Source: Vibrio maerlii
GTDB taxonomy: Bacteria > Pseudomonadota > Gammaproteobacteria > Enterobacterales > Vibrionaceae
Direction: 5' to 3'
DNA: 64,000 bases
Assembly (NCBI RefSeq): GCF_003415655.1
Contig: NZ_QRHC01000010.1
Coordinates: 62,001 to 126,000, forward strand
Shown here piece after piece: positions 8,706 through 16,950 of the stretch (within the stretch, counting starts at the first letter, position 1; every line of letters starts with the position of its first letter). A program made the position numbers and the translations under genes. The notes under the pieces were generated by a model. That model did no database searches. It was not told the origin of the DNA and saw only the letters and a list, made by a program, of their open reading frames with translations.

Positions 8706-9467
8706 TTATAAGCTGAAAAGCTTCTCTGCATTGTTCGTCGTGATCGCATCCACTTCTTCTAGAGCTAACCCTCTCAAGTCGGCAATACGTTGAGCCACTA
8801 ACTCAGTATAAGATGGCTCGTTGCGTTTACCGCGATGAGGAACAGGTGCTAGGTAAGGGCAGTCTGTTTCTAGGATGACATAGTCCATATCTAGATGTGG
8901 GATGACCTTGTCCATACCACCATTTTTAAAGGTAGAAACGCCACCCAGACCAAGGTGGAAGCCGAGCTTATTAATCGCTTGCGCTTCTTCTAATGAACCA
9001 CCAAAGCAGTGGAACACCCCGCGTAAAGAGCCATCTTGCTCTTGGCGCAGTAATGTTAAGGTCTCTTCAATTGAATCGCGAGTATGGATCACCACGGGCA
9101 GGTTCATCTCTTTTGCCCAGTTTAACTGAGTGACAAATGCTTTTTCTTGCTCTGCACGGAAGGTCTTATCCCAGTACAGGTCGATACCAATCTCACCGAC
9201 CGCGATAAAGTTGTGCTTATCAAACCAAGATTTGATCGTCGCTAGAGTTTGCTCAACATTTGCATCCACATAACAAGGGTGAAGTCCCATCATTGAACGG
9301 CATACCTCAGGGAACTGCTTCTCGGTCGCCAACATAGGCTCAATAGACTCTAGGTCAATGTTTGGCAGCAGGATGCGGTCAATGCCTTGGGAAAGGGCGC
9401 GTTTCACTACCTCTTCTCGATCTTGGTCAAATTCACTCGCGTATATATGAGCGTGGGTATCAATCAT
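8706..9467 (-). CDS. tatD: TatD-family metal-dependent DNase
   Basis: A 253-residue TIM-barrel hydrolase. Metal ligands of the family are in place: H5 and H7 (DTHAHI), E92 (GEIGIDLYW), H128 (VIHTRDS), H153 (FHCFGG) and D202 (ETDCPYLAPVPHRGKRNEP). TatD enzymes are 3'-5' exonucleases active in the cytoplasm; the link to Tat export is historical and positional. In E. coli it follows tatC on the same strand, whereas here it faces the tat operon across a terminator. Confidence 0.9.
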   Translation of the reverse strand: MIDTHAHIYASEFDQDREEVVKRALSQGIDRILLPNIDLESIEPMLATEKQFPEVCRSMMGLHPCYVDANVEQTLATIKSWFDKHNFIAVGEIGIDLYWDKTFRAEQEKAFVTQLNWAKEMNLPVVIHTRDSIEETLTLLRQEQDGSLRGVFHCFGGSLEEAQAINKLGFHLGLGGVSTFKNGGMDKVIPHLDMDYVILETDCPYLAPVPHRGKRNEPSYTELVAQRIADLRGLALEEVDAITTNNAEKLFSL

Positions 9468-9647
9468 GGTTGTCTCGATATTATGGCTGTAATAAGTAGC
9501 TTTGCGTTAAGTATAAAGGACTGTGAGCTTAGGGTCATTTTTCAATTTTTCGCCCTAAAGCGTTGATTAGAAGATCACTGTAAGAGGCAGAGAGTGATAT
9601 GATTTTACATAGAGTTCTTATATTTCGAATTAGACAAGGAGAATAGA

Positions 9648-10694
9648 GTGACTGTTTCTATTCAAGGGCAATTCCCGCAGCGTCGTATGCGTCGTATGCG
9701 TAAACACGATTTTAGCCGTCGCCTGATGGCTGAAAACCAATTGTCGGTTAACGACCTGATTTACCCAATGTTTATTCTGATGGGTAAAGATCGCCGCGAA
9801 ACGGTTGAGTCAATGCCAGGTATTGAGCGCCTATCTATCGACTTGATGCTGGAAGAAGCAGCCTACCTTGCGAAGTTAGGCGTGCCAGCTATCGCTCTAT
9901 TCCCTGTTGTAAACCAAGATGCGAAAAGCCTATGTGCAGCAGAGGCCTTTAATCCAGAAGGTTTGGTTCAACGCGCGGTTCGTTCACTTAAAGAGCATGT
10001 ACCAGAGATGGGTGTGATCACCGATGTGGCACTCGATCCATTCACGACTCACGGCCAAGACGGCATTATCGACGAAACAGGCTACGTTCAAAATGATGAG
10101 ACGACCGAAGTACTGATCAAACAAGCACTATCTCACGCTGAAGCGGGTGCTGATGTGGTTGCTCCTTCCGATATGATGGATGGCCGTATTGGCAAGATCC
10201 GTGAAGCGCTAGAAGAAGCTGGTCATATCCATACTCAAATCATGGCGTACTCAGCGAAGTATGCGTCTTGCTACTATGGCCCGTTCCGTGATGCAGTCGG
10301 CTCTGCGGCAAATCTCAAAGGTGGCGATAAGAAGAACTACCAAATGGATCCTGCCAATAGCGATGAAGCAATTCACGAAGTCGCAATGGACCTAAACGAA
10401 GGGGCAGACATGGTCATGGTTAAGCCAGGCATGCCTTACCTAGATATCGTTCGTCGTGTGAAGCATGAACTGCAAGCACCAACCTTTGCTTATCAGGTGT
10501 CTGGTGAGTATGCGATGCACAAAGCAGCAATCCAAAATGGTTGGCTGAAAGAGCGTGAAACCGTGCTGGAATCTCTGCTTTGCTTTAAGCGCGCTGGCGC
10601 GGATGGCATCCTGACTTACTTTGCTAAAGATGTGGCAGAGTGGCTGGCTGAAGATAATGCACAAGCGGCGCAGCACTTGGCATCAGAAGACTGA
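9648..10694 (+). CDS. hemB: delta-aminolevulinic acid dehydratase (porphobilinogen synthase)
   Basis: A 348-residue enzyme that joins two 5-aminolevulinate molecules into porphobilinogen, an early step of tetrapyrrole synthesis. The two active-site lysines are K204 (MAYSAKYAS) and K259 (MVMVKPGMPYLD). The metal-binding loop reads ALDPFTTHGQDG with no cysteines, so this looks like a Mg-type enzyme as in Pseudomonas rather than the Cys-rich zinc type. The start is GTG with AAGGAG six bases upstream. It is single and followed by a terminator. Confidence 0.96.
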   Translation: MTVSIQGQFPQRRMRRMRKHDFSRRLMAENQLSVNDLIYPMFILMGKDRRETVESMPGIERLSIDLMLEEAAYLAKLGVPAIALFPVVNQDAKSLCAAEAFNPEGLVQRAVRSLKEHVPEMGVITDVALDPFTTHGQDGIIDETGYVQNDETTEVLIKQALSHAEAGADVVAPSDMMDGRIGKIREALEEAGHIHTQIMAYSAKYASCYYGPFRDAVGSAANLKGGDKKNYQMDPANSDEAIHEVAMDLNEGADMVMVKPGMPYLDIVRRVKHELQAPTFAYQVSGEYAMHKAAIQNGWLKERETVLESLLCFKRAGADGILTYFAKDVAEWLAEDNAQAAQHLASED

Positions 10695-10717
10695 TCGTCC
10701 TGTGAATCTTTTCAATT

Positions 10718-10747
10718 AAAGGGCTAGCTTCGGCTAGCCTTTCTTCT
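10718..10747 (+). terminator. hemB terminator
   Basis: GGGCTAGC-TTCG-GCTAGCC followed by TTTCTTCTTTC: a UUCG-capped stem with a U-rich tail, 24 bp after the hemB stop. Confidence 0.85.
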
Positions 10748-10815
10748 TTCCATATCATCTTTTGTCTTACAGATGAGACGTCGACAGTTAAATGATATTT
10801 AATGTCATTTAGGTG

Positions 10816-10849
10816 TTTACATTTAAATGAGAATGGTTATTATTAACTT
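10816..10849 (+). promoter_or_regulatory. ryhB promoter with Fur-like box
   Basis: TTTACA (10816-10821) and TATTAT (10838-10843) are spaced 16 bp apart and would start transcription near 10850. The spacer and -10 (about 10823-10841) hold GAGAAT-G-GTTATT, a partial match to the repeated GATAAT Fur box. This is the arrangement expected for an iron-repressed small RNA. Confidence 0.65.
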
Positions 10850-11069
10850 GTCTTAGGGGATGAGGAAACGTTCACAAGGATGTCACATCGCTTAGCTGTA
10901 TCAAGCGCTGGATTTCTCAAGAACCTCTCAGTTCTTTTTGACACGACATTGCTCACATTGCTTCCAGTGTAATTTAAAGCTTTTAGCCATATTCTCTCGA
11001 GAGACAGAGTATCGCTTTTTACAGCTAAGCGACGATTCATGTTATTTAACATAAACGTCGCTTTTTTTT
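10850..11069 (+). ncRNA. ryhB: RyhB small regulatory RNA (long Vibrio type)
   Basis: The core ACGACATTGCTCACATTGCT TCCAGT (10943-10968) is identical to the base-pairing and Hfq-contact core of E. coli RyhB. RyhB is made when iron is scarce and represses mRNAs of iron-using proteins. Upstream is a Fur-like promoter. Downstream, AAGCGACG (11027-11034) pairs with CGTCGCTT (11056-11063) around an inner ATGTTA/TAACAT stem, followed by a run of eight T. The inferred length near 220 nt fits Vibrio RyhB, which is much longer than the roughly 90-nt enterobacterial RNA. The 5' end is inferred from the promoter. Confidence 0.9.
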
Positions 11070-11094
11070 CGCCTTGATTTCTGCTCAAAATATG

Positions 11095-11290
11095 TTTTCC
11101 ACAGTACGTGGATAACGCTTGCCTCTGGATCCATAGTTATACACTCGGATCAACCTTTGTTTATCAATGCTTCCGCTATTTTTTATCGATCATGTCACCA
11201 GCTTGTTCTGCCTGTGAGTAAAAATACCAACAGAGTTATCCACAGGAGGTGCTCTTGCGGTGAATAAGTGTACGGGTGCTTTGTGGGGAA
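11095..11290. promoter_or_regulatory. cluster of DnaA-box-like sequences upstream of polA
   Basis: Within about 200 bp lie a perfect DnaA box TTATCCACA (11236-11244) and near matches TTTTCCACA (11095-11103), TTATCCACG (minus strand, 11107-11115), TTATACACT (11137-11145), TTATTCACC (minus strand, 11259-11267) and, weaker, TTCCCCACA (minus strand, 11282-11290). Three GATC sites are at 11128, 11148 and 11188. The stretch lies between the ryhB terminator and polA. It could titrate or reactivate DnaA or regulate polA. The setting gives no reason to call it an origin. Confidence 0.55.
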
Positions 11291-11378
11291 TGTTTTGGAA
11301 TCCTTGGGTGAGTCATGGCATCCTAGTACCCATTGCGCCTGAGCAAGACTCAGGAAACTACCATGGATAATAATCATT

Positions 11379-14189
11379 ATGGCTCAAATCCCAGAAAATC
11401 CTCTTATTCTAATTGATGGCTCTTCGTATCTTTACCGAGCGTTTCACGCTTACCCAGAATCGATGAGCAATGGCGAAATTCAAACAAACGCCATTTATGG
11501 TGTGGTGAATATGCTACGCAGCATGATGCGACAGTTCGCATCAGATCGTATTGCCGTGATCTTTGATGCGAAAGGAAAAACCTTCCGTGACGAGATGTAC
11601 CCAGAGTACAAAGCAAACCGTCCATCGATGCCAGACACATTGAGAGAGCAGATTGAGCCACTACACAATGTTATCCGTGCAATGGGTTTACCGCTGATCT
11701 CTATTTCTGGTGTTGAAGCCGATGATGTGATTGGTACGCTCGCCTATCAAGCATCCCAGCAAGGTATGCCAGTGCTGATCAGCACCGGTGATAAAGATAT
11801 GGCTCAGTTGGTGGATGAAAATGTCACCCTTATCAATACCATGACCAATGTTGTGATGGATCGTGAAGGCGTGGTTGAGAAGTTCGGTATTCCACCAGAG
11901 CTGATCATCGATTACCTCGCACTAATGGGGGATAAGGTCGATAACATCCCTGGTGTTCCAGGTGTGGGTGATAAAACGGCAACGGCGTTATTGCAAGGCA
12001 TTGGTAGCTTAGAAAAGATTTACGACAACCTAGACGATATTGCACCGCTTGGCTTCCGTGGTTCTAAGACCATGGCGAAGAAGCTCACTGATAATAAAGA
12101 CAACGCGTTACTTTCTTATGAGCTAGCTACCATTAAGCTAGATGTTGAGCTAGAAGAAACACCGGAATCACTGACCAAGTGTGATCCAAATACCGATGAG
12201 CTCATTCAGCTGTATGGCAAGTTGGTATTCAAGTCTTGGCTTAATGAACTGCTCGATGGCGGTACGGGTGTGGTTGAAGCCGATGAGAAGTCTGCCGCAA
12301 CGGGCGTTGGTGCTGTGCGCGCTGCAGCGAAGTCGGGCGATCAGCAAGAGATGGATACCTCTGCGGTAACGATCGATCGCAGCCAGTATGAAACAATTCT
12401 TGATAAAGAAACTTTTGCCGCATGGCTAGAGAAGCTTAAAGCCGCAGAAGTTTTTGCGTTTGATACTGAGACCGACAGCCTCGATTACATGGTTGCAAAC
12501 CTTGTCGGCCTATCTTTCGCGGTAGAGGAGGGGGTTGCAGCCTATGTACCAGTAGCACATGACTATATTGGTGCACCAGAGCAGCTGGATCGCGCTTGGG
12601 TTCTTGAGCAACTCAAACCTATCTTAGAAGATGAGTCTCAAGCGAAAGTCGGTCAAAACCTTAAATATGATGCATCCGTACTTGCTCGCTATGGCATCGA
12701 TATGAAAGGCATCAAGCATGACACTATGTTGGCTTCTTACGTGTTTAACAGCGTGGGCGGCAAGCACGATATGGACAGCTTGGCACTGCGCTTTCTACAG
12801 CATAGCTGCATCTCGTTCGAACAAATTGCAGGTAAGGGCAAAAAGCAACTGACCTTCAATCAAATCGAACTGGATCAGGCGGCACCATATGCAGCAGAAG
12901 ATGCAGATGTGACGCTTCGCCTACATAACCGTATTTTCGCTCATCTAGAAAAAGATGAGCAGTTAAAGTCGGTTTATGAGGAGATTGAGATGCCGTTGGT
13001 ACCTGCAATCTCTCGTATTGAGCGTACCGGTGTTCTTGTTGACGACATGCAGCTGGGAGCTCAGTCTCAAGAGATAGCTGCACGCCTTGATGAGCTAGAG
13101 CAGAAGGCCTACGAAATCGCAGAGCAAGAGTTCAACATGAACTCGCCAAAACAGCTGCAAGCAATCCTATTTGAGAAAATGGGCCTGCCAGTTATTAAGA
13201 AAACTCCATCTGGAGCAGCATCGACCAACGAAGAAGTACTTCAAGAGTTGGCGCTTGACTACCCACTGCCTAAGTTAATCCTTGAGTACCGTGGCCTTGC
13301 TAAGCTGAAATCGACGTACACCGATAAGCTACCTAAGATGATTAATCCTGAGACGGGTCGTGTGCACACTTCTTACCATCAAGCGGTAACGGCAACCGGT
13401 CGTTTATCATCAACCGATCCGAACCTGCAAAACATCCCTATCCGTAATGAAGAGGGTCGACGTATTCGCCAAGCGTTTGTTGCGCCTCATGGTTGGAAAA
13501 TCCTCGCTGTCGATTACTCTCAAATCGAGCTACGCATCATGGCCCACCTTTCTGGTGATAAAGCACTGGTGGATGCCTTCCGTGAAGGGAAAGATATCCA
13601 TGCAGCAACCGCAGCTGAGATCTTGGGTGTCGAAATTGAACAGGTATCGAGCGAGCAACGTCGTCGCGCTAAGGCGGTGAACTTCGGTCTTATTTACGGC
13701 ATGAGTGCATTTGGTCTAGCGAAGCAATTAGGCATTCCTCGTGGTGAAGCACAGCAATATATGGATACCTATTTTGAGCGTTACCCTGGAGTGATGCAGT
13801 ACATGGAAGACACGCGTTCTTCTGCGTCAGAACAAGGCTATGTCGAGACTATCTATGGTCGCCGCCTACACCTCCCTGAAATCAAGTCTCGTAATGGTAT
13901 GCGTCGTAAGGCAGCAGAGCGTGCTGCAATCAACGCACCAATGCAGGGTACAGCTGCAGATATCATCAAGAAAGCGATGTTGCTTGTGGATGAGTGGATT
14001 CAGGCTGAAGGCGATGGTCGTGTGAAGCTACTGATGCAAGTACACGATGAATTGGTTTTTGAGGTTGAAGAGTCAGCTTTGTCCGAAATTGAAAGTAAAG
14101 TACAGAATTTGATGGAATCTGCAGCAACGCTGGATGTCCCTCTGGTTGCGGAAGCAGGCCATGGTGATAACTGGGATCAAGCACACTAG
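11379..14189 (+). CDS. polA: DNA polymerase I
   Basis: A 936-residue three-domain polymerase for Okazaki fragment maturation and repair. The 5' nuclease domain fills residues 1 to about 290. The 3'-5' proofreading domain follows with the Exo I motif FAFDTETDSL intact. The polymerase domain begins near 540, with motif A (DYSQIELRIMAHLS), motif B (RRRAKAVNFGLIYG) and motif C (QVHDELVFE). All catalytic acids seen are conserved, so both nucleases and polymerase should work. The start is the ATG at 11379; an earlier ATG at 11363 is out of frame. Confidence 0.98.
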   Translation: MAQIPENPLILIDGSSYLYRAFHAYPESMSNGEIQTNAIYGVVNMLRSMMRQFASDRIAVIFDAKGKTFRDEMYPEYKANRPSMPDTLREQIEPLHNVIRAMGLPLISISGVEADDVIGTLAYQASQQGMPVLISTGDKDMAQLVDENVTLINTMTNVVMDREGVVEKFGIPPELIIDYLALMGDKVDNIPGVPGVGDKTATALLQGIGSLEKIYDNLDDIAPLGFRGSKTMAKKLTDNKDNALLSYELATIKLDVELEETPESLTKCDPNTDELIQLYGKLVFKSWLNELLDGGTGVVEADEKSAATGVGAVRAAAKSGDQQEMDTSAVTIDRSQYETILDKETFAAWLEKLKAAEVFAFDTETDSLDYMVANLVGLSFAVEEGVAAYVPVAHDYIGAPEQLDRAWVLEQLKPILEDESQAKVGQNLKYDASVLARYGIDMKGIKHDTMLASYVFNSVGGKHDMDSLALRFLQHSCISFEQIAGKGKKQLTFNQIELDQAAPYAAEDADVTLRLHNRIFAHLEKDEQLKSVYEEIEMPLVPAISRIERTGVLVDDMQLGAQSQEIAARLDELEQKAYEIAEQEFNMNSPKQLQAILFEKMGLPVIKKTPSGAASTNEEVLQELALDYPLPKLILEYRGLAKLKSTYTDKLPKMINPETGRVHTSYHQAVTATGRLSSTDPNLQNIPIRNEEGRRIRQAFVAPHGWKILAVDYSQIELRIMAHLSGDKALVDAFREGKDIHAATAAEILGVEIEQVSSEQRRRAKAVNFGLIYGMSAFGLAKQLGIPRGEAQQYMDTYFERYPGVMQYMEDTRSSASEQGYVETIYGRRLHLPEIKSRNGMRRKAAERAAINAPMQGTAADIIKKAMLLVDEWIQAEGDGRVKLLMQVHDELVFEVEESALSEIESKVQNLMESAATLDVPLVAEAGHGDNWDQAH

Positions 14190-14222
14190 ACATTTTTTAT
14201 TCGAAAATTAACATTTAGCATG

Positions 14223-14250
14223 AGCCAGCCCACAAAGCTGGCTTTTTTTT
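14223..14250 (+). terminator. polA terminator
   Basis: AGCCAGC-ccacaaa-GCTGGCT followed by eight T, 33 bp after the polA stop. Confidence 0.9.
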
Positions 14251-14328
14251 GCCTATAAATAAGCCTAGTCTCAATATGGGTTTATGTGGGAATAATAAAA
14301 GCGTAATGAAAAAAAATTACAAATAGGC

Positions 14329-14357
14329 TTTGCATTTCTGAGCGATTGTTGTACATT
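14329..14357 (+). promoter_or_regulatory. spf promoter
   Basis: TTTGCA (14329-14334) and TACATT (14352-14357) with 17-bp spacing end seven bases before the first base of Spot 42. A convincing CRP palindrome was not seen at the expected place, although E. coli spf is CRP-repressed. Confidence 0.7.
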
Positions 14358-14364
14358 AACTCTC

Positions 14365-14470
14365 GTAGGGTACAGAGGTAAGATGTTCTATCTTTCAGAC
14401 CTTTTGTTTCACGTTATTGGATTAGGCTGATTCAGCCGCCCCAGTCAGTTTTTGACTGGGGCGTTTTTTA
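14365..14470 (+). ncRNA. spf: Spot 42 small regulatory RNA
   Basis: The sequence begins GTAGGGTACAGAGGTAAGAT and continues almost identically to E. coli Spot 42 through the TTCTATCTTTCAGACC segment. It ends in the CCCCAGTC-agttttt-GACTGGGG terminator and T-run. Its place just downstream of polA is the same as in E. coli. Spot 42 is an Hfq-dependent sRNA of central and secondary carbon metabolism. The middle differs from E. coli only by small changes. Confidence 0.96.
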
Positions 14471-14784
14471 TTGGGCGAAAGAAAATTTTCTTTTGTATCA
14501 GTATTTTGTTAAATACCCTACACCAAACCACTTCTCCCTTGTCTTATCCTTTGTTTATCTAACAGGCTTTTGCATTCATTCTGTGAGCTTGATCTTTTCT
14601 GGTATTAAATTAGAAATTTGTAATATTTTGTCATCACACTTTTTATTGTTTTTTACTCCAAAATAACGGTCTTATTCGGTTTGGTTTTTTTGTATTGTCT
14701 TTATAAAACAATTATTTAGTGGTTTGTGTGAGGGTGGTAAATAGAAATTGAAGCAATGAGTGCGTGTTTAGGCTATTGATCTAA

Positions 14785-14871
14785 TTGATGAAATGCACGA
14801 CGCTAGCGTCATCATAATAATAACGAATAAGATATCTCTCCCGTTTCCCCGCCATGAGCGGGGATTTTTAT
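14785..14871 (+). ncRNA. candidate small RNA downstream of spf
   Basis: An intrinsic terminator (CCCCGC-catga-GCGGGG plus ATTTTTATTT, 14848-14871) stands alone about 390 bp after the Spot 42 terminator, with no gene before it. Upstream is the 12-bp palindrome GACGCTAGCGTC (14799-14810) flanked by GATGA and TCATC, so the transcript could fold into two hairpins. From memory, a small RNA (VSsrna24) was reported a few hundred bases downstream of spf in Aliivibrio salmonicida, and this may be its relative. No clear promoter was found; the 5' end is a guess. Confidence 0.4.
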
Positions 14872-14900
14872 TTCTGTTTCTATAATCTCACGTATTTCTA

Positions 14901-14943
14901 ACCTTCATCACTTAGCGCGAGGTTACGAGCCCATCGGGGATCT
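14901..14943 (-). repeat. dispersed repeat A, copy 1
   Basis: Read on the minus strand this is AGATCCCCGATGGGCTCG followed by a CTCGCGCT block and GTGATGA. It matches the copies near 30258, 36235 and 45694. It lies between spf and engB. Confidence 0.65.
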
Positions 14944-14980
14944 TTGTTCTTTAGCGAAGCGTCCTTTTGCCTTATAGATA

Positions 14981-15012
14981 CAAAAATGCCCCGCAAAATA
15001 GCGAGGCATCTT
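14981..15012 (-). terminator. engB terminator
   Basis: On the minus strand GATGCCTCGC-tatttt-GCGGGGCAT is followed by TTTTTG, 30 bp after the engB stop. One stem position is mismatched. Confidence 0.75.
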
Positions 15013-15041
15013 CTATATAAGACGAAGAGTTAAGCTTGGGT

Positions 15042-15713
15042 TTACTCTTCGTCGTGCTGCTCGTCTTCAGCTATCTCATCGATCAGTGCGTCAGCAAAAG
15101 CTGGCGCAAACCATTCGTCTAGACGCGCGCGCAGTTGGTCAACACCAATGCCTTTTAGTGAAGAGAAAGCGTCTACTTTCACATCACCGCCAAAGGTTTC
15201 TGCTTCTTTACGGATCTTAAGTAGCTGAGCTTTGCGCGCACCGCTCTTCAGTTTATCTGCTTTTGTTAGCAGAACCTGTACTGGGATACGGCTGTCGATT
15301 GCCCAGAAGATCATCTGCTGGTCGAGATCTTTCATTGGGTGGCGGATATCCATCAGTACCACAAGGCCTTTCAAGCATTCACGCTTCTGTAGGTACTCAC
15401 CCAGAGACTTTTGCCACTTATTTTTCAGTTCCAGTGGAACCTGAGCAAAACCATACCCTGGAAGATCGACGATATGACAACCGTCGGTCACTTTGAACAA
15501 GTTGATCAGTTGAGTACGACCTGGCGTCTTACTGGTTTTCGCTAGACTACGCTGGTTGGTTAAGCGATTGAGAGAGCTAGATTTGCCCGCGTTGGAACGT
15601 CCGGCGAACGCAACTTCAATGCCTTCATCTTCAGGCAGATGACGAATATCTGGTGCGCTGGTGATGAAATGCGTGTTTTGATAATGAATTTTTACGCTCA
15701 CTGTTAACTCCAT
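15042..15713 (-). CDS. engB: ribosome biogenesis GTPase EngB (YihA/YsxC)
   Basis: A 223-residue small GTPase needed for 50S subunit assembly. G1 is GRSNAGKSSSLNRL, G2 lies in the KTPGRTQ region, G3 is VDLPGYGF and G4 is LTKADKLKSG. The acidic tail (AEDEQHDEE) is typical of Vibrio versions. It is convergent with polA-spf, as in E. coli, and divergent from the cytochrome c4 gene. Confidence 0.95.
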   Translation of the reverse strand: MELTVSVKIHYQNTHFITSAPDIRHLPEDEGIEVAFAGRSNAGKSSSLNRLTNQRSLAKTSKTPGRTQLINLFKVTDGCHIVDLPGYGFAQVPLELKNKWQKSLGEYLQKRECLKGLVVLMDIRHPMKDLDQQMIFWAIDSRIPVQVLLTKADKLKSGARKAQLLKIRKEAETFGGDVKVDAFSSLKGIGVDQLRARLDEWFAPAFADALIDEIAEDEQHDEE

Positions 15714-15850
15714 CTCGACTTTGTGTAGTCGATTGATTACTTTTTTGTGAAATTGTGTAAAATAACCGTGCTCGGCATAAGGTCGCCTATTGTATCACGA
15801 GTAAAAAAATAACGTGGTACTGGAAGCTTGATAATTATAAATGGAATGTC

Positions 15851-16468
15851 ATGAAAAAATTAGCGCTAATCTTGAGTCTGTTAGCCAGCTGCTCAGTATG
15901 GGCACAAGGTAATGTTGAAGCTGGTAAAGCAAAATCTCAAACATGTGTTGCGTGTCACGGTGCGGACGGCAACAGTTTACTTACAAATTACCCTAAGCTA
16001 GCTGGTCAGCATGCAAAGTATCTTGAGAAGCAACTTAAAGAGCTTAAGTTAGCGATGGAAACAGGTGGTAAGCAGGGTCGTAACGAACCAGTAATGGGTG
16101 CAATGGCGATGCCTCTATCTGAAGAAGACATGGCAGACCTAGCGGCATACTATGCGTCTCTACCAATTTCTTCGAACAGTACACCAGAGAATGTGGTTGA
16201 AGCAGGTAAGGTTCTTTACACCGCAGGCGACGCAGAGCGTGGCCTAACAGCATGTATTGCTTGTCATGGTCCTCGTGGTAATGGTACTGAACTGTCTGGT
16301 TTCCCTAAGATTTCGGGTCAGCACGCGGATTACATCAAGCTGCAGCTTGAGAAGTTTCGTGATGGCTCTCGTGCTAACGACATGAACGAAATGATGCGTG
16401 ATGTTGCGAAGAAGCTAACCGATGAAGATATCGATACGCTATCGAAATACGTTGGTGGTCTGCATTAA
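15851..16468 (+). CDS. dihaem cytochrome c4
   Basis: A 205-residue periplasmic c-type cytochrome. A signal peptide (about residues 1-19, ending VWAQ) precedes two homologous domains with one CxxCH haem site each: C32-V-A-C35-H36 and C135-I-A-C138-H139. Each domain repeats the C-terminal EEDMADLAAYYASLP pattern (second copy DEDIDTLSKYVGGL), with methionines nearby as axial ligands. Cytochrome c4 passes electrons towards cytochrome oxidases. It stands alone and divergent from engB, with a terminator 30 bp after the stop. Confidence 0.93.
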   Translation: MKKLALILSLLASCSVWAQGNVEAGKAKSQTCVACHGADGNSLLTNYPKLAGQHAKYLEKQLKELKLAMETGGKQGRNEPVMGAMAMPLSEEDMADLAAYYASLPISSNSTPENVVEAGKVLYTAGDAERGLTACIACHGPRGNGTELSGFPKISGQHADYIKLQLEKFRDGSRANDMNEMMRDVAKKLTDEDIDTLSKYVGGLH

Positions 16469-16494
16469 TCGCAGAGTTCTCGAGTAAGAATTTT

Positions 16495-16529
16495 CAAACC
16501 CTGGCTGAAATGCTGGGGTTTGTTGTTTC
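16495..16529 (+). terminator. cytochrome c4 terminator
   Basis: CAAACCCTGGC-tgaaat-GCTGGGGTTTG followed by TTGTTTC, with two G-U wobble pairs in the stem. Confidence 0.75.
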
Positions 16530-16592
16530 TGGGGAAAGGGAGCGATTTTGTTACCTCGCTCACAGCACACAAAAACAGCACTCGGTATACTT

Positions 16593-16864
16593 ATTTCCGT
16601 TAACCAAAAAGGGCTAGGAGCTCTTTGGATATGGATGGTCGTCTCGCCATCAAGGTGATGGCAGCGTAATGGATCAGGCTAAGGAATAGCCCTGCAACAA
16701 GGTGTTTGAAACGGAAAGCCAAAACTCATCAGGATGATGAAAAACGACAATTTGGCATTGGAAGCACAAATAATCGATGGAATTGTGCACTTAATGAGTG
16801 ACACACAATTTCGCCACATTACGGCGACTTAAGAAGCGATGGGCCCTGCCTATCGCTTTTTTTA
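16593..16864 (+). ncRNA. Csr-type (CsrB/CsrC-like) regulatory RNA
   Basis: A gene-free stretch with nine GGA motifs in about 170 nt (first bases near 16617, 16627, 16633, 16671, 16683, 16713, 16732, 16760 and 16779). Several sit in hairpin loops: GGCTA-AGGAA-TAGCC (16677-16691), TCATC-AGGAT-GATGA (16726-16740), and a related AAGG loop on GCCATC/GATGGC (16646-16662). It ends with AAGCGAT...ATCGCTT and a T-run (16834-16864). A possible -10 TATACT is at 16586-16591 with a poor -35, as expected for an activator-dependent promoter. RNAs of this design sequester the translational regulator CsrA. The 5' end is approximate. Confidence 0.75.
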
Positions 16865-16950
16865 TCAGTATTGTTGATAAATTGTTCATTTTTACTCCAC
16901 TCTAGCCTCAGTTTCTGGTATGTTTCGCATCCCCATTTGAGGAACCGCGT

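Noticed and set aside
10843..11088. An 81-codon open frame on the minus strand between hemB and polA
   Set aside because: It lies opposite the RyhB gene, has no ribosome site and no recognisable protein character. The conserved sRNA core and terminator explain the sequence.
11095..11290. Chromosomal replication origin
   Set aside because: DnaA boxes are present, but I see no AT-rich unwinding repeats of oriC type. The neighbours are hemB and polA rather than mnmG/mioC. A DnaA-binding regulatory or titration site is the more modest reading.
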